Under the pieces are notes generated by a model. That model did no database searches and was not told the origin of the DNA. It saw only the letters and a list, made by a program, of their open reading frames with translations. From assembly GCF_021277265.1 (NCBI RefSeq), contig NZ_JAJSOH010000012.1, positions 1 to 64,000 on the forward strand: 64,000 bases of DNA, given 5' to 3'. This DNA is from Kineosporia rhizophila (GTDB lineage: Bacteria; Actinomycetota; Actinomycetes; Actinomycetales; Kineosporiaceae). Position numbers and translations under genes: made by a program. Positions 42,452 to 50,855 of the stretch are shown here, piece by piece (the stretch's first letter is position 1; every line of letters begins with the position of its first letter).

Positions 42452-44062
42452 ATGAAGAAGACTGTGATCGCCCTGGTCGCGGTCGCCGCGAGCGCGGGCC
42501 TGGCGGCCGGGGCCTTCTACCTCTCGCCCGCCTCCGCGGACTCCGACAGCGAGAACGCGCTGGCCGAGCTGTCGGCCGGGCCCGAGGTGGACTACGTCCC
42601 GCCGCCGATCCAGTGGGGTGCCTGCACCGACGTCCTGCCGACGCTGGTCAGCCTGGGCGCCGAGTGCGGATTCCTGACCGTGCCGCTGGACTACGCCGAC
42701 AAGGACGGCGAGAAGATCAAGATCTCGGTGTCCCGGGTGAAGGCGACCGCCCCCAAGGACTCCTACCAGGGCGCGATGGTGGCCAACCTCACCTCGGCCG
42801 GGGCCTCCGGTGTGGGCCAGTCGGCCTGGGGGCAGCTGCTTCCCGAGAACACCCGCGCCGACTACGACTGGTACGGCTTCGACGCGCGCGGCGTGGGCAC
42901 CAGCCAGCCGGCGCTCAGCTGCGACCCGAACGTCAACGCCTACGACCGGCCCTCGTACATCCCGGCGAACCAGAAGGAGATCAAGGCCAACATCAAGCTG
43001 TCCGAGGACTACGCGAAGGCCTGCGCCGACTCCGGCAGCCCGCTGCTGGAGCACGTGCACACCACCGACATCGCCAAGGACCTGGACAGCCTGCGCAAGG
43101 CGATCGGCCGCCCGCAGCTGAACTACTACGGCTACTGGTACGGCGCCTACCTCGGCCAGGTGTACAGCACCCTGTACCCCAACCGGGTACGGCGGATGGT
43201 CCTGGACAGCGCGATCTCCGAGGAGAACGCCTGGTGGGGCTTCAACTTCGGGCAGAACGAGCCGCTGGAGCAGAACCTCACCGCGTTCAGCGAGTGGGTG
43301 GCGAAGTACGACAGCGTCTACCGGCTGGGCGGTACCGCCGCCGAGGTGCGCAAGAAGTACGACACCACCCTGGCGGCGCTGAAGAAGAAGCCGGCCGAGG
43401 GCAAGTACGGCTCGGCCACCTGGAACGAGATCTTCCTCCTGTCGTACAACACGGGTAACTGGAACACCCTGGCGATGGCGTTCTCCACCTACGTCAACGA
43501 CCAGGACACCACCCGGCTGAAGGAGATCTTCGACGCCAACTACCCCACCACCAGCGACAACCTGCTGGCCATGCAGTCGGCGATCTCCTGCTCGGACGCC
43601 CCCTGGCCGGCCGACTGGGACACCTGGCTGGAGGAGTCGGAGAAGAGCCAGAAGACCGCGCCCTTCGCCACCTGGGTGAACACCTGGTACTTCGCCCCCT
43701 GCCAGTCCTGGCCGGTCAAGGCCGACCAGGCGTTCGACGTGGACGGTTCGAAGGCCCCGCCGACGCTGATGCTGATCGACACCACGATCGACGCGAACAC
43801 CGAGTACTCCAGCGCGCTGGAGGTCCGCAAGGACTTCCCCAAGGCGGTCCTGGTGGAGAGCAGCGGCTCGGTCCCGGCCGACGGCACCTCCACCACCTGC
43901 GTGGGCGGCGCCCTGGTCAACTACCTCAAGGTGGGCACGCTGCCCGACCGGGTCGAGGGCGACCAGACCGACGTGGTCTGCCCGGCCAACGACCTGCCCG
44001 CCCCCGGCGGCGGCACCGCCGGCACCGGCGCGGTGCCCGGCTTCGCGCCCAACGTGAACTGA
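42452..44062 (+). CDS. secreted tripeptidyl-aminopeptidase-like protein lacking catalytic Ser and His
   Basis: A 536-residue exported protein of the TAP-type S33 alpha/beta hydrolase family (similar to Streptomyces SlpD/SlpE and Tap). The signal peptide is residues 1-29 (ends ASA). Family backbone: YDWYGFDARGVGTS, the DLDSLRKAIG helix and the C-terminal TAP-C-like lid. The nucleophile elbow, normally GYSYG, reads GYWYG (W229 in place of Ser); the oxyanion loop NPGGPGGSG reads NLTSAGASG; and the late catalytic His segment (GHG) reads SSGSV. An Asp in DTTIDANTE may remain. It should thus be proteolytically inactive. It lies 40 bases after the thioesterase gene and before the P450, inside the cluster, so it may be a binding, carrier or scaffold protein. 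Active homologues have been known to act in product maturation. Confidence 0.85.
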   Translation: MKKTVIALVAVAASAGLAAGAFYLSPASADSDSENALAELSAGPEVDYVPPPIQWGACTDVLPTLVSLGAECGFLTVPLDYADKDGEKIKISVSRVKATAPKDSYQGAMVANLTSAGASGVGQSAWGQLLPENTRADYDWYGFDARGVGTSQPALSCDPNVNAYDRPSYIPANQKEIKANIKLSEDYAKACADSGSPLLEHVHTTDIAKDLDSLRKAIGRPQLNYYGYWYGAYLGQVYSTLYPNRVRRMVLDSAISEENAWWGFNFGQNEPLEQNLTAFSEWVAKYDSVYRLGGTAAEVRKKYDTTLAALKKKPAEGKYGSATWNEIFLLSYNTGNWNTLAMAFSTYVNDQDTTRLKEIFDANYPTTSDNLLAMQSAISCSDAPWPADWDTWLEESEKSQKTAPFATWVNTWYFAPCQSWPVKADQAFDVDGSKAPPTLMLIDTTIDANTEYSSALEVRKDFPKAVLVESSGSVPADGTSTTCVGGALVNYLKVGTLPDRVEGDQTDVVCPANDLPAPGGGTAGTGAVPGFAPNVN

Positions 44063-44148
44063 CCGAAACCCGTTTTCCAGCATCAGCAGCTGGGGTCGCC
44101 GGACACCCGGCGGCCCCAGCTGCCGTATTTCACGAATGGTGGTAAGTC

Positions 44149-45348
<1,200 letters not shown>

Positions 45349-45364
45349 ACCGCCAGAGATTTCC

Positions 45365-45424
45365 AACAAAGGACGAGTGTCCCCGCACCTTGAGCGCAAG
45401 GTGCGGGGACACTCGTCCTTTGTT
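45365..45424. terminator. very long bidirectional terminator
   Basis: A perfect 28-base inverted repeat (arms 45365-45392 and 45397-45424, beginning AACAAAGGACGAGTGTCCCC) with a 4-base loop AGCG, between the convergent P450 and copper-monooxygenase genes. Flanking AACAAA/TTTGTT supplies U-rich tails in both directions. Confidence 0.9.
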
Positions 45425-45430
45425 CTGAAC

Positions 45431-46669
45431 CTACGGGATGGTGACCGACATCAGGCCGATGCACATCTCGTCGCTGCTGCCGTCGCCGTAGACCACGTAG
45501 CGCGGCGGAAGCATCTTCAGCTGGGGCAGTTTCGAGCGCAGTGAGGCGTCGTGCGTGCAGGTGACCCGCACGGTGTCGCCCGGGCCGACCTTGACCGGCT
45601 CGGGCAGCGCCACCCGCTGCTGGTTGTCGAAGTCGAACACCGGCACGTCGAGCAGGGTCTGGGCCTTCGGCGTGCCCGGGTTCAGCTCGACCTTCAGCGC
45701 GGCGCCGAGCAGGTGCATGTGGCCCCGGCCGGCGTAGACCGTCATCTCCATCGGCACCTGGGTGTCGCAGGACTGGGTGTTGCCCGGTTTCACCTCGCCG
45801 CCGGCGCACTGGGCCACCAGACCCGGCTCGATCGCCGCCAGCTCGGCCCCGAAGCGCTCGGAGACGTCCTTCAGGGAGGCCTCCCGGTCGCACAGCGGCC
45901 CGGACTCCTCCTTGGTGCAGGGCAGCTCGATCGGTGCCATCAGCGGCACGTTGTACAGCGGCTTGGTCTCGGACGTGCCGTCGGACAGCCGCAGCCGGAT
46001 GCCGGAGCGGTCCTCCGCACCCTCCTTGCCCCCGGTGGCCAGCAGGTTGTAGTGCACCTGGAGCACCAGCAGGCTGCCCGGCTGCATCTGGAAACCGACG
46101 TCCTGGGTGAGCAGCGACTCCTTGCCGTTCGGGGTCCAGGTGTCCACCCAGGCCGACTCCCCGGCCTGGCCGCGCACGCCGTCGGTGCCGAAGCACTGCC
46201 AGCCCTGGCCCTCGTCGTCGGCGTCCTTCTGCCGGGCGGCCGCCACGTTGGCCGGGTCGACCAGGTAGACGTTGGCGTGGTGCACGATGTCCTTGTTGGA
46301 CGGCGCGAACTGGGCCCCGATCAGGAACTCCGGCTTGGCCAGGCCGGGATCGACCAGGAAGCAGCGGTAGTCGTCGGTGCCGCCGTTTACCGCCTTGGGC
46401 GCGTAGGCCTCCTCCATCCCGATCTCCAGGAAGCGCTCACCGTTGCGCAGCGCGACCTCGGGGGCGGGGATGCCGGGGTGACCGTGGGCACTCGCGCTGC
46501 TGGTGCTGTTGGTGCTGTCTACGCTCGAGGCGGAGGGCGTGCTGCCGGCCACCGCGGCCTCCAGCTCCTCCGAGCCCGTGTCCGAGCCGCAGGCCACCAG
46601 CGCCAGCACGCCCACCAGCGCACCGGCCAGCAGGCCGAGCCTGACCCGGGCCTTCTCACGTTTCGTCAT
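45431..46669 (-). CDS. lipoprotein with PHM-like copper type II monooxygenase fold
   Basis: A 412-residue predicted lipoprotein (lipobox LVAC, C27) of the copper type II, ascorbate-dependent monooxygenase family (peptidylglycine alpha-hydroxylating / dopamine beta-monooxygenase type). All six copper ligands of that fold can be placed: H130, H131 (IVHHAN) and H206 (QVHYN) for the first copper; H317, H319 (GHMHLLG) and M402 (SDEMC) for the second. Cysteines that could form disulfides are present. It should hydroxylate a substrate outside the membrane. The ATG at 46669 follows GAGGTTGG. It is divergent from the NRPS with a StrR-like box between, so it probably belongs to the cluster as an extracellular tailoring step. 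Confidence 0.83.
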   Translation of the reverse strand: MTKREKARVRLGLLAGALVGVLALVACGSDTGSEELEAAVAGSTPSASSVDSTNSTSSASAHGHPGIPAPEVALRNGERFLEIGMEEAYAPKAVNGGTDDYRCFLVDPGLAKPEFLIGAQFAPSNKDIVHHANVYLVDPANVAAARQKDADDEGQGWQCFGTDGVRGQAGESAWVDTWTPNGKESLLTQDVGFQMQPGSLLVLQVHYNLLATGGKEGAEDRSGIRLRLSDGTSETKPLYNVPLMAPIELPCTKEESGPLCDREASLKDVSERFGAELAAIEPGLVAQCAGGEVKPGNTQSCDTQVPMEMTVYAGRGHMHLLGAALKVELNPGTPKAQTLLDVPVFDFDNQQRVALPEPVKVGPGDTVRVTCTHDASLRSKLPQLKMLPPRYVVYGDGSSDEMCIGLMSVTIP

Positions 46670-46832
46670 TCCAACCTCAATCCGGGATGTATCCGGGAAG
46701 TGCCCGGGCAGTGCATGATCTGAGTACGGGTCACCGGTGCGCGGCGACCACCCGACGACGGGCAGCACGAAACCGTTCGATTCACTGCGGATCACGGCGA
46801 TGGTAACGAGCCTTCTCACGCCGTCCGAACGC

Positions 46833-46861
46833 GTTCAACTGCGCATTCCCCGCAGTTAAAC
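46833..46861. promoter_or_regulatory. StrR-like inverted repeat, box C
   Basis: GTTCAACTG (46833-46841), 11-base spacer, CAGTTAAAC (46853-46861), in the divergent region between the copper monooxygenase and the NRPS. Half-sites and the 11-base spacing match the StrR operator form. No gene ends nearby, so it cannot be a terminator. Confidence 0.65.
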
Positions 46862-46889
46862 GCCCTTTCGAAGCACAAGGAGACTTGCG

Positions 46890-49880
46890 GTGAACACTTC
46901 GGGCCTGTCGTACGGCCGGGTGATGACCCCGATCGAGTGGCTCTACCTGGGCATGGGGTCGAACGTCATCCAGCACGTCTTCGAGGGAACCGGTGAGCTC
47001 GAGGTGGCCTCGTTCACCGAGGCCGTCGCCGTGGCCTCGCAGGCGTCGCCGGGTATGCGCCTGGTACGCAAGGGCCGTCGCTGGGCCGACTCCGGTGAGC
47101 CCTGGCCGGTGCGGGTGCTCGAGCTGGCCGAGGGTGAAGAACTGCTGGAGCACCCGGACCTGCAGACCACCCTGATGGAGGGCGGGCCGACCGGTGAGGT
47201 GCTGCTCGTGCCGGGCGCACCGTTCCGCCTGGTGTTCCGTGCTTTTCACGGGGTCACCGACGCGCGCGGCCTGCTGCTGTGGGCCGCCGACATCTTCCGG
47301 GTGCTGCGCGGCGAGGCACCGCTCGGCGCGCGTTCGTCACTGAACAGCGACGAGTTCCTGACCTCGGTGTTCGGCGCCGACCTGCCGCCGATCGGCAAAC
47401 TGCCCGATACGCCGCGCTATCCCACCACGATGGCCGCCGTGCCCTCCCGCTCCGGGCCGCGGCACGGCCTGGTCTGGCGCCGGCGCAGCATCGACGGCAT
47501 CTGCTCGGCGCCCACCGCCCGGGTCATGGCCGCCCTGTCCGCACTTTGTGAGCCGAACGCGCCGTCCGAGTTCATGATCTCGGTCGACCTGCGCCGTCAC
47601 CGGCCGGAACTGCGCTCCACCGCCTGGCTCTCGCAGGTTCTGCCGCTCACCGTCGCACCCGGCGCCGGCTGGGAAGAGGTGCACTCCGACCTGTTGCGGG
47701 CCCTGGCCGAGAACCGGGAGGTACCCTCGCGCACCGCCGCCACCATGCGGCTGCTGCCGCTGCCGGTGGTCCGTTCGCTGCACAACACCCTCGAGGCCGG
47801 TGCCACCAAGAAGCACCGCTACCTGGCCACCGCCATCGTCACCAGTCTGGGCCACGTGCCCTTGGAGGAGTACACGGCCGAGGGCTTCCGGGCCACCGCC
47901 ATGTACACCCTCGGCTCGCTGGTCTGGGCCGCTCCCCCGAGCGTCGACGTGGTCGAGACCGCCGGGCGCACTGAGCTGATTGTGACCTGGCGCGACGTGC
48001 CGGGCGCGGGTGAGAAGCTCGAGGAGCTTCTCGACGTACTGGTCGAGGCGCTCTCACCGGCCGCCGACCGGCAACAGCCCGCCAACCAACGCACCGCTGA
48101 CTGGCCGTTCCACCCGAACGTCGTGGAAAGCGTCCGCAAACAGGCTCTTTCAACACCAACGGCGGTCGCTCTCTCCGAGATGGACGGCGCCGACGTCACA
48201 TACCAGGAACTGAGCGAACGGGCCGATGCAGTGGCCACGCACCTGCAGGGCCAGGGCGTGGGCCAGGGCGACGTGGTGGGTGTGCTCACCGAGCGCACCC
48301 CTGCCGCCATCGCCGCCATGCTGGGCGTTCTGCGCGCCGGGGCGGCGTACCTGCCGCTCGACGTGCAGAACCCGGACGCCCGGCTGCGGGACCTGCTGGA
48401 AGACACGTCCGCCCGCATCTGCCTGGCCCAGAAACCGTTCGGCGACCGCAAGTGCTTCCCCGACGACTGCCAGATGGTCGACCTCGACGAACTGCCGGCG
48501 ACGGCGGTCTTCGAGGACGTGGAACTGCGCGAGAACGACCTGGCGTACGTGATCTACACCTCCGGCTCGACCGGCAAGCCCAAGGGCGTGCAGATCGAGC
48601 ACGGCGCCCTGATGAACTACCTGCACTGGGGTCTTTCGGAGTTCGGGGTCACCGCCGACACCCGGCTCCCGCTGCTCACCTCGCTGTCGTTCGACGTCAC
48701 CGGCACCTCGGTGTTCCTGCCCCTGATCAGCGGCGGCACGGTGGTGCTGATGCGCGAGCAGCCCAATCACCTGTCGCTGCGCAAGCTGCTCACCACCACC
48801 GGATCGACCATGCTCAACCTGACCCCCTCACACCTGGAACTCATCGGCCGCCTCGACATCGCCCCGCCCGGGTTCCGCAGCATCGTGGTGGTCGGCGAGG
48901 CGCTACGGCTCGAGGTGGCCGCGCGGGCGCAGGAGATGTTCGGCGCCGAGTGCCGGATCATCAACGAGTACGGCCCGACCGAGGCCACCATCGGCATCAC
49001 CTCGCACGTGTTCGACCCGGTGCTGGACGCTGAACGCAGCACGGTGCCGATCGGGGTTCCGGCGCCCAACACGCAGGTGCATCTGCTCGACCCCAGTGGA
49101 CGTTTCGTGCCCACCGGCGAGGTCGGCGAGATGTACCTGGCCGGTGCCCAGCTGGCCCGGGGCTACCTGGGCCGGCCCGACCTCAACGCCGAGCGCTTCC
49201 CCACCCTGGTCGACGGCACCCGGCTGTACCGCACCGGTGACCTGGCCCGCTGGCTGCCCTCGGGCGGGCTGGAGTTCCTCGGCCGGATCGACGACCAGGT
49301 GAAGATCCGCGGGCACCGGGTCGAACCGGCCGAGATCGCCTCGGTGCTGGAGGAGCACCCGCAGGTCTCGCGGGCGGTGGTCGTGCCCCGCTCCGGGCCC
49401 ACCGGCAAGGTGCTGTACGGCTATGTGCTCAGCGACTCCGAGGTCTCGGCCGACGAGTTGCTGGCCTTCGCCGGTGAGCGGCTGCCCGCATACATGGTTC
49501 CCGCTGCGGTGATTCAGGTTCCGGCCATTCCGTACAGCATCAGCGGCAAGGTGGATGCCCGAGCTCTGCCCGATCCGCTGGCCTCTTCGGTGGAGGCGCC
49601 GGTCGACCGGGGTGGCGACCAGGTGGAACTGGGGGTCGCGAGCGTGTGGTCGAAGGTGCTGGGGGTGGAGGCCGACCGGATCGCTTCGGATGCGGACTTC
49701 CATCACCTCGGGGGTGACTCGGTGGCCCTGCTGAACATGCTGGCCGGCGTGTGCCGGGAGGTGCTGCCCGCAGCGGCTGAAGACGAGTTCATGGGGCGGC
49801 TGGGCGAAATCGTGGCGCGGCCGACGCTGGCGAACGTTTCCGACGTGGCCCGGGAGGTGGGGGCGCTCGAGCGGGTGTAG
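46890..49880 (+). CDS. single-module NRPS (condensation-like, adenylation, carrier)
   Basis: A 996-residue synthetase. Residues 1-395 form a condensation/acyltransferase-like domain whose HHxxxDG motif reads FHGVTDA (near residue 120): the second His and the Asp are kept, the first His and the Gly are lost. Residues about 415-905 are an adenylation domain with IYTSGSTGKPKG (near 555), NEYGPTEATIG, YRTGDLARW and KIRGHRVEPAEI. By alignment with GrsA the specificity residues read roughly D-V-T-N-V-V-E-I-G-K, which I cannot assign to a known amino acid. A carrier domain follows (FHHLGGDSVALL, Ser near 942). No epimerase or thioesterase domain. The GTG at 46890 has AAGGAG upstream. It could start or cap the assembly line or make a side chain. 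Confidence 0.88.
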   Translation: MNTSGLSYGRVMTPIEWLYLGMGSNVIQHVFEGTGELEVASFTEAVAVASQASPGMRLVRKGRRWADSGEPWPVRVLELAEGEELLEHPDLQTTLMEGGPTGEVLLVPGAPFRLVFRAFHGVTDARGLLLWAADIFRVLRGEAPLGARSSLNSDEFLTSVFGADLPPIGKLPDTPRYPTTMAAVPSRSGPRHGLVWRRRSIDGICSAPTARVMAALSALCEPNAPSEFMISVDLRRHRPELRSTAWLSQVLPLTVAPGAGWEEVHSDLLRALAENREVPSRTAATMRLLPLPVVRSLHNTLEAGATKKHRYLATAIVTSLGHVPLEEYTAEGFRATAMYTLGSLVWAAPPSVDVVETAGRTELIVTWRDVPGAGEKLEELLDVLVEALSPAADRQQPANQRTADWPFHPNVVESVRKQALSTPTAVALSEMDGADVTYQELSERADAVATHLQGQGVGQGDVVGVLTERTPAAIAAMLGVLRAGAAYLPLDVQNPDARLRDLLEDTSARICLAQKPFGDRKCFPDDCQMVDLDELPATAVFEDVELRENDLAYVIYTSGSTGKPKGVQIEHGALMNYLHWGLSEFGVTADTRLPLLTSLSFDVTGTSVFLPLISGGTVVLMREQPNHLSLRKLLTTTGSTMLNLTPSHLELIGRLDIAPPGFRSIVVVGEALRLEVAARAQEMFGAECRIINEYGPTEATIGITSHVFDPVLDAERSTVPIGVPAPNTQVHLLDPSGRFVPTGEVGEMYLAGAQLARGYLGRPDLNAERFPTLVDGTRLYRTGDLARWLPSGGLEFLGRIDDQVKIRGHRVEPAEIASVLEEHPQVSRAVVVPRSGPTGKVLYGYVLSDSEVSADELLAFAGERLPAYMVPAAVIQVPAIPYSISGKVDARALPDPLASSVEAPVDRGGDQVELGVASVWSKVLGVEADRIASDADFHHLGGDSVALLNMLAGVCREVLPAAAEDEFMGRLGEIVARPTLANVSDVAREVGALERV

Positions 49881-49888
49881 CTGCATCG

Positions 49889-49921
49889 GCGCCGGCGGCG
49901 GGCAGAGCCCGGCGCCGGCGC
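49889..49921. terminator. bidirectional terminator after the NRPS
   Basis: 15-base stem with one mismatch (arms 49889-49903 and 49907-49921, GCGCCGGCGGCGGGC) and 3-base loop, 8 bases after the NRPS stop and before the convergent secreted-protein gene. Confidence 0.7.
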
Positions 49922-49928
49922 TGTGCGC

Positions 49929-50684
49929 TCACTCCAGCCTGGTCTCGAGCCCCGGTGACTCCACCAGCCGGACCTTGACCGGCACGGTCCCGGTCGGGCT
50001 GACCTTCGCCCCGGCCTTCAGGGCCCGCTTGCGCAGGCGGCCGGGGTCGACGGTGGCACCCTTCTCCACCCGGTACGCGACCTGGATGCTGCCGTCACTT
50101 TCGGGTCCGCCGACGGCGTTCGCCACGCCCGGGTAGTCGGCCACGGCCCCGAAGATTGTCTCGGACATCCGCACCAGGTCCTTGTCGGCGAGCGGGGCGC
50201 CCCACTGCACCTCGACGTCCACGGCCGACTCGTCACCGATGCGCTTCAGCATGGCTGCGTCGGGCTTCTTGGTGAAGCGGATCCATGGGTACACCGAGAC
50301 GCTCCGGTGCCACGCACACTGCACGTATCCGGACTTCGGGTCGGCCTCGAGATCGCTGGCCAGAGAGCCGAACTCCTGGCTGCCGTAATGGGTCGCGGTC
50401 ACCTCGTCGAGCGATCGGCCGCTCCGCTCAGCAAGGTCCCGCAGCATGGATTCGTCCAAGGGTGCCCCGGTGCCCCGGCCCTGGACAATCATGGACTTGT
50501 AGCCGTGCTTCTCCTTCCGAACCGGGGTCACCGAGGCCGGCTTCGAAGGAGCCGGGCTCTGCACCGCAGCAGGTTGGGTGGAGGGCTGGGCCGGTTCCTC
50601 GGGCTGCGACACGGCCGCCACCGTACCTACCAGCACCGCGGCCACGGCGGCGGCCGACAGCAAGCTCGTTCGAGTGCGCACCAT
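49929..50684 (-). CDS. secreted protein of unknown function
   Basis: A 251-residue exported protein I do not recognise. A signal peptide (SLLSAAAVAAVLVGTVAAV) is followed by a Pro/Ala/Gln-rich linker (residues about 28-60) and a globular region of about 190 residues with a two-part look (GYVQCAWHRSVSVYPWIRF in the middle; VDVEVQWGAPLADKDLVRM and IQVAYRVEKGATVDP later). Only one Cys. ATG 50684 has GGGAG 3 bases upstream; GTG 50681 would be better spaced. It lies between the convergent NRPS and the end of the PKS gene, transcribed with the PKS direction but after a hairpin, so it may have its own promoter. Confidence 0.6.
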   Translation of the reverse strand: MVRTRTSLLSAAAVAAVLVGTVAAVSQPEEPAQPSTQPAAVQSPAPSKPASVTPVRKEKHGYKSMIVQGRGTGAPLDESMLRDLAERSGRSLDEVTATHYGSQEFGSLASDLEADPKSGYVQCAWHRSVSVYPWIRFTKKPDAAMLKRIGDESAVDVEVQWGAPLADKDLVRMSETIFGAVADYPGVANAVGGPESDGSIQVAYRVEKGATVDPGRLRKRALKAGAKVSPTGTVPVKVRLVESPGLETRLE

Positions 50685-50804
50685 GAGCTCCCGGCGGAAC
50701 GGTAGAGACGCGTGTACGACCTCAGTTCCATACGCAGAGTGACACGCGAACGCCGTGCGTGACAACCAGCCGATCAGAGGTACCTTCCTATCGCTGTTTT
50801 ACCT

Positions 50805-50847
50805 GCCTAGGAGCCCCCGTCGGTATCTCGCCTGGGGCCTCCTAGGC
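50805..50847. terminator. terminator of the PKS gene
   Basis: Arms GCCTAGGAG (50805-50813) and CTCCTAGGC (50839-50847), with a further CCCC/GGGG pairing inside after one mismatch. It lies 9 bases after the PKS stop on the minus strand. No U-tract. Confidence 0.6.
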
Positions 50848-50855
50848 GTTCACCT

